Notes under the pieces: generated by a model
What the model saw: the letters and a program-made list of their open reading frames with translations, nothing else
Database searches by the model: none
What the model was told of the DNA's origin: nothing
Position numbers and translations under genes: made by a program
Shown here: positions 8,120-17,700 of the stretch, in pieces
Layout: every line of letters starts with the position of its first letter
How positions within the stretch are numbered: the stretch's first letter is position 1
Assembly (NCBI GenBank): GCA_024709245.1
Contig: JANJXB010000051.1
Span: forward strand, 1-43,083
DNA length: 43,083 nt
Source of the DNA: Acholeplasmataceae bacterium
Lineage (GTDB): Bacteria; Bacillota_I; Bacilli_A; Acholeplasmatales; Acholeplasmataceae
Direction: 5' to 3'

Positions 8120-10101
8120 GATAAAATCACCTCAATGAGTCGACCCAATTGAAAGACAATCACAGCCAAAACCCATGCAATACCCGTCTGAAACAAGACA
8201 GCTTTCCACATCCGTTTGGTTGTTCCAAGTTCTTGTCTCATCGCTCCAATCGCACCAAAACAAGGTGCGGAAAACAAATTAAAGACCATGAAAGCATAGG
8301 CTGAAGATGCCGTAAAGAAGCCAAATGTTGAACTTCCAAAGATCAATAAGCCTTCAGAAGTCGAATCTGAGTATCCGGCAATAATTGCCATCGATGCTAC
8401 GACTTGTTCTTTGGCTACAAGCCCTTGGAAGGCAGATACGGTTGCACCCCAAGAAAGTTCACCAAGCATCGGATAAAACACCCATGAAAAAAGGTTTCCA
8501 ATGCCTGCAAGCATACTGTCATTGGCAGGTATTCCATAGGTCATGTCCCAAGAAAAACTGATCAAAAACCAAACGACTAAGGATGCCATCAAAATGACAG
8601 ATCCAGCGCGTTGAATGAATGCCCAAGCTTTCTGGAATACATCATAAAGCACATAGGTCATGCTTGGAAGTTTATATTCTGGGAGTTCAAGAATAAAGCT
8701 GGATGTCTTACCTTTGAATAAGATATTCTTCATTAAATATGCAGAGAGTAATATGATAAAAATGGCTAGGAAGTAAAGGGATGCGCTGGCTAAACCGGAG
8801 TGATCTTCAAAAAAATATCCAGCAAATAAGGTGATGATGGGTAACTTAGCACTACACGGTATGAATGGGGTCAACAGAATGGTCATCTTCTTTTCAGTTT
8901 CATCATTGATGGTTCTTGCTGACATGATGGCAGGGACACTGCATCCACTACCAATGATGAAAGGAATAAGTGATTTACCCGATAATCCTACTTTTTGAAA
9001 GACTCGATCCAAGAAGAAAGCGATTCTTGCCATGTAGCCTGTTGTTTCAAGCAATGAAATTAAAAGGAACAAAATGATGAGTTGCGGTAAGAAGTTCAAT
9101 ATAGCTCCAACTCCCGCAATCATACCATCAACAACCAAACTTACAGCCCATGGAGATGCACCCACACGTTCTAAAAATCCAGACATTGTGTTTCCAAAAC
9201 CGGACATCAAACCATCCACGAGTTCAACGGTCCAACCGCCAACAGGTCCAGCCGCTAAATAATAGACTGAAAACATGATGATGACAAAAATGGGGATTGC
9301 CAAATAGCGGTTTAAAAAGAGTGCATCCAATCGATCGGTTGTGGTGAGTTGATCTCTTCTCGCTGAAACAGCCTCATCTCGGATGTGTTCAATGTAACGG
9401 TAACGTTCATCTGCAATCACTTGTTCCATGTCACGACGGTATTGTGTGGATAGATTAGAAATCAATCTGAGTGTTTCTTCCGTTTGGAGACTTTCAAAAA
9501 GCATGTCTCGCTCAATCAATTTCACCGATAGGAACCGTTGATGATCACTTTTCAACAATCCCAAGAGCGATGCGATGGTGGATTCAATGTGATGATCATA
9601 AATGTGTTTATAATGATTCTTGCGGTAATCTCTTTGTTTTATGGTTTGTATCAGATTGAAAACATTGGTTTTTTTCAGCGCTGAAATAGACATGATGGTT
9701 GTATCCAAACGCTCTTCTAATGTCTTCAAATCGATTTTGATTCCCCGTTTATCTGCAATATCTGCCATATTGAGTGCAATCATCACAGGGATATCGAGTT
9801 CAAGTAACTGTGTGGTAAGATAAAGACTTCTTTCAATCGAAGTTGAGTCAATCACATTCAAGATGAGATCAATCTTTTCTTCAAACAAAAAGCGTCTTGA
9901 AATGTTTTCTTCAATACTGTAAGGCGATAACGAATAAATACCCGGTAAATCGATGAGTTCAAAGTCTGTACCTCGAATGATACCCATCTTTCGTTCAATG
10001 GTAACGCCTGGCCAGTTACCTACTTTTTGATTTGAACCGGTCAAAACATTAAAGAGTGTAGTTTTACCAGAATTTTGATTACCAACGAGTGCGATTCTCA
10101 T
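8116..10101 (-). CDS. feoB: Ferrous iron transporter FeoB
   Basis: A 661-residue FeoB. The N-terminal G domain shows G1 GNQNSGKTTLFN, switch region GNWPGVTIERK, G3 DLPG and G4 NMAD, followed by a cytosolic helical domain to about residue 250. The membrane part has two Gate-type repeats with the conserved cysteines (IIGSGCSVPAIM, ITPFIPCSAKLPI, and FSAPCFGAIGAM near the C-terminus). It imports Fe2+ across the cytoplasmic membrane. It overlaps feoA (ATGA junction) upstream and the Cys-rich small gene downstream. Length is close to typical short FeoB proteins of Bacillota. Confidence 0.95.
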   Translation of the reverse strand: MRIALVGNQNSGKTTLFNVLTGSNQKVGNWPGVTIERKMGIIRGTDFELIDLPGIYSLSPYSIEENISRRFLFEEKIDLILNVIDSTSIERSLYLTTQLLELDIPVMIALNMADIADKRGIKIDLKTLEERLDTTIMSISALKKTNVFNLIQTIKQRDYRKNHYKHIYDHHIESTIASLLGLLKSDHQRFLSVKLIERDMLFESLQTEETLRLISNLSTQYRRDMEQVIADERYRYIEHIRDEAVSARRDQLTTTDRLDALFLNRYLAIPIFVIIMFSVYYLAAGPVGGWTVELVDGLMSGFGNTMSGFLERVGASPWAVSLVVDGMIAGVGAILNFLPQLIILFLLISLLETTGYMARIAFFLDRVFQKVGLSGKSLIPFIIGSGCSVPAIMSARTINDETEKKMTILLTPFIPCSAKLPIITLFAGYFFEDHSGLASASLYFLAIFIILLSAYLMKNILFKGKTSSFILELPEYKLPSMTYVLYDVFQKAWAFIQRAGSVILMASLVVWFLISFSWDMTYGIPANDSMLAGIGNLFSWVFYPMLGELSWGATVSAFQGLVAKEQVVASMAIIAGYSDSTSEGLLIFGSSTFGFFTASSAYAFMVFNLFSAPCFGAIGAMRQELGTTKRMWKAVLFQTGIAWVLAVIVFQLGRLIEVILS

Positions 10102-10367
10102 GCGATCACCTCAACCACAATCATCGATAAATCTTGTTTTCGAATACAAAGTTCATAGCCTCTCAGTTCAATGTCAATAGGATCTCCAAGAGGTGCTATT
10201 TTTTTGATCTTGATCTGGACACCTTCAGTAATGCCCATATCGAGTAATTTTCTTCTCATGTGTCGATCTTGTATGTCTAAAGAAAGGACTTTGCCCTTTT
10301 GTCCTTTTTTAAGATTCGATAATGAAGTATAATCTCCGATTTTATTTTTTTGATGCTTTGATTTCAT
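10098..10367 (-). CDS. feoA: FeoA SH3-like domain protein
   Basis: An 89-residue FeoA protein. The core LSNLKKGQKGKVLSLD, KLLDMGITEGVQIKIKKIAPLGDPIDIELRGYELCIRK is diagnostic of the SH3-like FeoA fold that binds and modulates FeoB. GGAGC precedes the ATG at 10367. I looked for a Fur or DtxR-type palindrome in 10368-10470 and saw only AT-rich sequence with no convincing 19-mer. Confidence 0.93.
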   Translation of the reverse strand: MKSKHQKNKIGDYTSLSNLKKGQKGKVLSLDIQDRHMRRKLLDMGITEGVQIKIKKIAPLGDPIDIELRGYELCIRKQDLSMIVVEVIA

Positions 10368-10471
10368 CTACAATGCTCCTTGAATCGATCTTTCTAATCC
10401 AATGATAAAAAAAAAACAAGCATATAGTCAAATGATGCTGTAAAGTTTATGAATAATCCTATAAATAAGAA

Positions 10472-10490
10472 AACAGGCCATTAGCCTGTT
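10472..10490 (-). terminator. Terminator overlapping the 3' end of the GGDEF gene
   Basis: AACAGGC and GCCTGTT pair around a five-base loop that contains the TAA stop of the upstream diguanylate cyclase, followed by TTCTTATTT on the minus strand. The T tract is imperfect. Confidence 0.55.
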
Positions 10491-11620
10491 GTAACTTGTG
10501 TTGCTGCTTGCGATTTGGAATCCAATTTATACTGATACATTTTTTTATCAATTTCATCAAAGAATTCATAAAATGTTGCATATTTTGAAGGGATGAAGAC
10601 CCCGTATCCATAGGATAGATTCAATTGAATGTCTTTACGATATTGATTCACATATTTTAACTGATCAACGATTCTTGCCATAATGTCTTTCAAGATGTCT
10701 TCATTGTCTGTGTCGACCAAAATAAAGAATTCATCACCGCCAATTCGAAAGACCTGATCATTTTTCCGGACACTTCTTCTTAAAATACCGCCAATTTCTA
10801 AAAGAGCATTATCTCCAGCACTATGACTATTCTCATCATTGATCTTTTTCAAGTCATCGATATCGATTAATATCGAGCCAACTGTTTTACTGATCGAACG
10901 CTGATGTAAAATCTGACCAATACGGTGTTCATACTCTAATCGGTTATATACGCCTGTCAGTGGATCTGTGGATGAAATTTTTGATTGAACATACACATAC
11001 AAGATCAAGATCGATACAGTCATGGATGGCCAAATCAGTTGATACTGAACTTCAACCAATTGAAGAACAGCTGCAATCATTGGAGCCAGTGGGAATACAA
11101 GCAGTGTGAACAAATCGGATTTTGGAAGGGTTTTTTGATGCTCTGTAATTTTGATGATGGTATAGGTAAATACCAACAAACAAAACAAGGGAAACACATA
11201 GAAAAGTGCACCACGCACATAGAGACCGTTTGAATCAAAATCAAAGATATAGTTACCAAATAAACTCATTACCGTTAAAACAATCATCGCAAGCGTTGAA
11301 GGAACTGCTATGAATTTGACAATCTGATGCAAACTCACTTTCCCATTCAAATGATAATCGATATAAAATCCCCATAAGATCACGATAAGCACTTGGAATA
11401 AGAAATAAACCAAAACAAGTCCTCGATAAAGCAAGATTTCCATTCCCTCAATGGTTGTGCCGAACAGTAACATCAGCATATCAAAAACAAGCAATCCGAT
11501 ATTGGTCCAGATCAGCATAAAAAAGAAGCGATTTCTCTTCTGATTTTCACCGTATGTCTTTCTAAAACTGAACAAAATCACCAAGAGAATTATGATGGAA
11601 ATGAGGTTCGTTTGATTCAT
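10481..11620 (-). CDS. Membrane-bound diguanylate cyclase (GGDEF)
   Basis: A 379-residue protein with about six or seven hydrophobic helices in residues 1-215 (similar to seven-TM sensor modules) and a C-terminal GGDEF domain. The active-site motif is intact (FRIGGDEFFIL), and an RxxD inhibitory site (RKND) lies exactly five residues before it, so the enzyme should make cyclic di-GMP and be feedback-inhibited. The domain begins with the usual DPLTGVYNR segment. It is a single-gene unit; AGGTGA precedes the ATG. No PilZ or EAL partner is in the window. The signal sensed by the membrane part cannot be told. Confidence 0.9.
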   Translation of the reverse strand: MNQTNLISIIILLVILFSFRKTYGENQKRNRFFFMLIWTNIGLLVFDMLMLLFGTTIEGMEILLYRGLVLVYFLFQVLIVILWGFYIDYHLNGKVSLHQIVKFIAVPSTLAMIVLTVMSLFGNYIFDFDSNGLYVRGALFYVFPLFCLLVFTYTIIKITEHQKTLPKSDLFTLLVFPLAPMIAAVLQLVEVQYQLIWPSMTVSILILYVYVQSKISSTDPLTGVYNRLEYEHRIGQILHQRSISKTVGSILIDIDDLKKINDENSHSAGDNALLEIGGILRRSVRKNDQVFRIGGDEFFILVDTDNEDILKDIMARIVDQLKYVNQYRKDIQLNLSYGYGVFIPSKYATFYEFFDEIDKKMYQYKLDSKSQAATQVTTG

Positions 11621-11652
11621 GGATTCACCTATGCTAAAGAGATTCTTTGATG

Positions 11653-11666
11653 ATATGATATCATAT
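11653..11666. promoter_or_regulatory. Perfect 14-base palindrome upstream of the GGDEF gene
   Basis: ATATGATATCATAT is a perfect palindrome about 33 bases upstream of the diguanylate cyclase start, in the region expected to hold its promoter. It may be an operator or a chance AT-rich palindrome. Confidence 0.3.
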
Positions 11667-11715
11667 TTTCATCGGTAAATATAAAGTTTCTTAGAAAATC
11701 GAATGATAGATCATG

Positions 11716-11748
11716 AAAAAAGGGCGAATCTTTGTCAAATTCGCCCTT
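11716..11748 (-). terminator. Terminator of the giant lipoprotein gene
   Basis: AAAGGGCGAAT pairs with ATTCGCCCTTT around a short loop and is followed on the minus strand by TTTTTTC, 12 bases after the stop of the 2305-residue gene. Confidence 0.85.
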
Positions 11749-11759
11749 TCATCTTTTGA

Positions 11760-14700
11760 TTATTCTAAGAGATATACGTAAAGTCCAATCATATCATGAT
11801 ACACTTGTTCACTGCCTAAAGTCCATGTCATGTTATTGATGTGAATTTGGATTGAACTGAGTCCTCTTAAATCGACTTCAACGTGGAACACATTCGGTAT
11901 TGATGTTTCAGTGATCGAAGTGATCATTAACATCTGTCCAGAGTTGTTGTAGATTTGCAACTGATCCAAATCATTGATGTCAATCATATAGTCAAATCCA
12001 ATATCAAATCCTGTCGTTGTTGTATTGGTGACATATCCTCGATTCAAGATATTAATGGTGCCCTGGCTATAAATCTTCATCATGCCACCGACATTGACTT
12101 CATCACCCGTTACTTTAACCATCATCATGTAACCCACATCATTCATGGTTGTAACATAAAGAGGTTGATTGGCTCCGGGAATCATGATTTCTTCCCAAGT
12201 ATAAGGATTAACTCGATACCATTGTAGGCTAATTCCACCTGAAACTTCTTGTCCTGTTAAGCTGTTATAAACTGTAACACTTTCAAGCTTCAATCCGCTG
12301 CCCACAAATGGACTCATGATACCTGTCAGATACATGCTTTGATCCAATGACCATCCTGCAAAATAAGTTTCAACTGAAGTGTAACCAAAGGATACAACAT
12401 TCGATACACTACCATGATCAGAAATCAAACGCACTGTCATCGGTCCATCCAGTTTCAAACTAAAATTGTTCCAAGTTGTGACTAGAGGCATACCATAATA
12501 GATCAAATCATACCACGCAAGATCAACTGGATCATAATACTGTAACTTCAGTTCACTGAATCCAAGTTCCCAAGGATATGGAAACTCAAGATCAACAATC
12601 AAATCGGTACCACCGAACCAGTCGTCGTGTCGGTCGACTTCAACCACTCTAAGTCCGCCAAAGGTATTTGGAGGAAGTGTTCCTGATACAACGGGTATCA
12701 TACCCATGGATCCTGGATTGTAACTTTGCATCGGATCTTCATATGCAGTTACAGCGAGATCTACAGCAAAATCAAGATTAAAACCATTGATAGTTGCTGT
12801 AACATGGAGGGTCACTGTATTTGGGAATTCTGATTCTGCAAATTGAATGACATTCCCGGTAAGTGTTGCATCCAGTGCATTGGCAGGATCTAAAACGAAA
12901 CTGTAGGTACCACCGTAAATCGGATGAGATGTTGAGAAATGATAACTTAAGCCATCCTTATACAATAAACCCATTTCATGCATGATGTAAGCTTTCATGA
13001 TGTCTGCTATTTCAGAATCCAGAAGCGTTACATTAAAGATTGCATCTTGAACAACGATGCATGTCCATCGAGGTCCAAACGCTGTGTAATAAAGTTGATA
13101 ATTGAAACATGACAGTCGAACATCATGATCTATGAATGTACTTAAGACATCTCGAATGGGTTGATCATAAATTTGCAGCATGATCGTATTAAGTCCATCC
13201 GTGAGGTAATAAGCATTGTCCCATGTGTTATAAATCAATCTTCCTTGTACCAAATGGTATAGCATGGGCTGTGCCACTTCATCAGCTTGTTTCGCAAGTA
13301 CTTCAAGCTCGGTTTCTGTCACAACATAAGGTAAACTCTGAAGTGTTGCGACAGGCTCGATACGTGCATTCCAAGCGTATCCACTCGCGAGAATGAAACG
13401 ATCATATTCTCTCTTTTGCGTGAAAATAATGACTTCATCGCCAACTTGTAAGGATGGATAACCTTCTCCGTAGAGATAAGATGAACTGACTCTATCATGG
13501 AAAATCACATCGCCATAAGGTGTTTTGTATAAAACAATCACTAATACTTTTGCATACTCATCATGCTCTAATTGATAGAATTCATCAATGGATAAAATAG
13601 GATAGGGTTGAGCAGTCAACGTGAAGACATGAGTCACTTCAAGTTCACCAATTGTAATCACGACTTGGAATAAGAATTGTGTTTCAGCAGTGATTTCTAA
13701 GATGAGCATTTCATCCAAATCGATGAATTCAGTACTTGAACCGATATAAGTCCAAACCAATGTTGCTTGGAGTGGTTCAAATACAGATGGTAACTCGATT
13801 GTATCACCTGGTCTAAATATCTTGCTTGTTTCAAGATGGTATGTACCTAAATCAATCAGTGCATCCATTCTTTCTTGATCTGTTGCATAATCGAGACTTA
13901 AACCCTGTTCTCTTGCAATAACCAGCATACGATCAGGTTCATATTCCTGAACGTTTAAATTGGGAATCAAGAAACCAACAAGTCTTAATCTTAATCCTTG
14001 AAGCATTCTTAACGAATCAAATGGATTATGAATTTGAATGATAGGCTCTTCTTGCATCATGAACATTGGCATAAAGGGTAAGAAATCACCAGTGCCAAGT
14101 CCTTCTGTAATCAGTGGCATATAAGAGTCATCCATGAATCCTAAATATCCAACCACTTCAACGAAGATACCCCAGTTGTTTCGATCTTCCATATCAAGTG
14201 CCCATAGACTGTCAATGGTATGAGATACCAATGTCATCGGATTTGGCATGTTATGTGATAATACTTCAACTAAAATCGTTGTTTCAGGATCCCACATCAA
14301 AGCAATACCCTCATGTGTTGCTCGGTATCCCGAAATGATGACTTCGTCACCAATCACCAAATCCATCATGGGTGCGATGAATAAATGACCGGTTGCATCC
14401 GCAATGATGGCTGGACCATCACCACCGAAATTTGATAAGACCACAATGCCTCTGAGCATGAAGAAATCCCCATCCACGCCAGCCTTAAATTCAGCAATCG
14501 TTTGTGTGTCAATCGGAACAACATGAAGTTGGAATTCGACGATTTCAACAGCTTCACCGACCGTAATGGTTGCTCTAATGTCAATAAAGATTTCTTCTTC
14601 GATGAGATGAGAGATAGCTCCCGTTGAAAGCGTATATAAACCAGCATTTAAACCAAAAACTTCGTATAAAACTGTAAATTCATAGGGAGGATAGGTATCC

Positions 14701-17700
14701 GGTAATACATGGAAAGCACCAGGTCTTAATATCTTTTCTTGATAATATCCTTCGATTTGATCAGCCAAAAAGAGCGCAAGTTCTGCATCGGTAAATCGCA
14801 AATCAATATCTCCTGGATAATCGATGTAGACAAGAACCATGAAGAGTTCACTGCCTGCTCGCATTGCAAATCCCTTAATTCTGACTTGAACACCAACATA
14901 TTCCATGAGATGTTCATATCCAGATGGACTAGCAACAAAGATTGGAACATTTTCTTCCCCTTCACTCAAATAGAACATGTCACCCATCGGATTAATCATC
15001 AGAGTGCCTTCAAGTTCGTAATACTTAAGATGTAATGATGGATCTGTTGCATCCAGTAAATTAAACGCTTCTAATGTGATCGGTGTTGCAACTAAAGGAT
15101 GCGGTACACCTGAGTTCATGATGGATTGAACAGTCTGTTCAGGATCATTCGCTAAAATCATCATGCCTTCAGAATTCATCAACATACCTTTTAACAAGAC
15201 TAAGTCACCAATCTGAATCATTTCATTGGTTGAAACGCTCATCAAGATACCCGTTGAATCCGCTATAATGATCATGTTTTGTTCCAATTGAATGAAGAGA
15301 ACAACACCTTGTACATAATACATCTCTTCATCGGTGACTTGGAGGAACTCTGCAACTGTCAAAATATCGATGGGTTGAACAAAGAGTTCGATATCAACTA
15401 TACCTGTTGCTGTGCCATAGGTGAGTGTTGCAATTAAACTAATCCATGTATCTTCTGTGATGTCTGGACTGATCTGCATTGTTAAAATATTGATCAAATG
15501 GCTATCTTCTTGGGTGACTGCATATTCAACAAAGATGTCAAAGACTGGATGTTGTAATGGTAATTCTGCAATCTGACCTGGATAGAATACAAGACTTTCT
15601 AAGAATGTTTGGAGCATAATCTTGATCAGGTCAATGAACTCTTCATCGGTATAATCCGGTTCAATCGCATCCGGTAGACCGGTAAAGATGAACATCATCG
15701 AAGGTATTCCATCAAAATTCGGTAAACTAATACCTCTGACAACGAGATCGAATTCAGTCAATCCAGAGAAATAGGAATACATGTCTTTGTCAAAGATGAC
15801 CATGGGTAACTGATGGATGCCATCGGTTAAGTAAACCATGTGTTCAAGTTCATCCAAAACAATCGTTCCTCTGATTTCAAAATATTGTACCCAATAAATA
15901 GGATTGTAGACATCTAAAGCATTAAACTGACTGATGGTAATTGGAGTTGAGATGAGTGGGGATTCTTGATCAACACCAATGACTTCAATATCAAGTCCTT
16001 CTTCTCCGCCGACCAATACATAGACACCTTCAAAAGGCATCTTGTATCCACCGACAATAACTAAATCACCAGGCTTGAATTGGTTGATGATTTCAATCGG
16101 TTCACCTTGAACTGTTGAAGATTCATCAAGCATAATCACTAGCGTTCCAGTTTCATCAGCAATCACTGCAATACCAAACATTGGATGTGAAATCAGAATG
16201 ACACCTTGAACCTTATAGTAACCCATATCTTCTGCTAGTTTGAAATCTTCAATAGACAGCAATTCAACAGGCTTCAAGATGATTTGGACTTCGATGAATC
16301 CAGTTGCTTGGTTGATTGTCACTGTAATTCTTAAATCAATGATTTTTTCTTCAACAACAGGTTGGAAGACACCTGTGGTAGGATTATAAAGTGATGCGTT
16401 AACTCCAAAGGTCACTGCTGAAATGGTTGCACCAAAAACAGGTTCAAGTGTAGGAATCATGAATGTCTGTCCGACATAGAAGACACGGCCATCCAACATG
16501 GATTCACCAAACAATAACAATTCATCCACTTTATCTTGATCTGTATAATTTTCAACAACAACAGCATTGGAATGTCCACTGTAGAGAATATGCCATTCAT
16601 AGTTATAACCATTGAAATCATGGATAATGGCTTGGAATGTAACTCTGCTACCCAATGCTGCCATGAATGGGTCATTCATTGGAGTCACAGACTTATAGTT
16701 AATAGCAATCGGTCGATCGCCACCCAAATCAGCAATGTAATAGGTCATGCCAAGTTTCATGAGGAAACCAGAGATGATGATGGGTTGACCATAGTGATAA
16801 GGATCATGTTCATCGGCTGTGGAGACTTCATTAAATGACATTGGACTGTATTCTGGCATCGTGATGGGGGTACTATTGGATGTCAAATTAGTAATGGTTA
16901 TCAGTTGTGGTGTGTTTTCAAAAGGTTGATAATCGGCTTCAAACTCAATCACATCACCAACGACGAATGAGCCAGGGAATCCTAAAACAAACATGTATCC
17001 TGTGCCATCATAGATGTAGAATCCTGGATTCATACCTGGGAACATGTAATAAATGATACCTCTTACCTTGACATGGTATGGATTGGTTTCCAAAATGGTG
17101 CTGATTCTTGTGTAACCATCATCAATAATCCATTTCGCATGAATGGTAATATCTGATGCAGGCATCGAATGGAAGTCAAATGGGATGGTGTATGTATCAT
17201 CTGCATACCAACCATCAAAAATCATGCCTTGTTTGGTAATGGGTCCTGGATATGGAACTGGTGTGTTGTAAGCTACGATTTCATCATCAATTAAAAAGTC
17301 ACCGCCATGGGTATTGTAGACAACGGTATAGAAATTGATGGTCCACTTACCATATGCATTGAGATGATTGGCTGTCATCACAGTGATGTCAAAGGGTTCT
17401 AGGAATAATTGGTCTTTGAACCAGCCAGCAAAAGTATATCCAACTCGAACTGGATCCGATGGAGCGATGATGGCTTGACCTAAACCATACACTTGAACCA
17501 ATGGACTCGATATACCATCATGCCAAGTTAAAGTATATTGATTTTGAGTATATTTCGCATAGAGAGTTGCACCACCGAGTGGCATGTTTACTTCGGTGAA
17601 TGGAATGAGTAAATCAATGTCTGTAAACCAGCCATCAAAAGCATGGTAAAGTTTCACAGGGATTGGTAAGACCAAAGCTGTTCCATAACCTTGAGTGATA

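Noticed and set aside
10368-10470. Fur box upstream of feoA
   Set aside because: The region is AT-rich with some short dyads, but none resembles a full Fur or DtxR operator closely enough.
16536-16838. Plus-strand ORFs of 60-180 residues inside the giant lipoprotein and other genes (for example 18478-19017, 7113-7616 minus, 31341-31712)
   Set aside because: They are antisense shadows of strongly supported proteins with no ribosome sites and His/Ser/Ile-rich composition typical of antisense frames.
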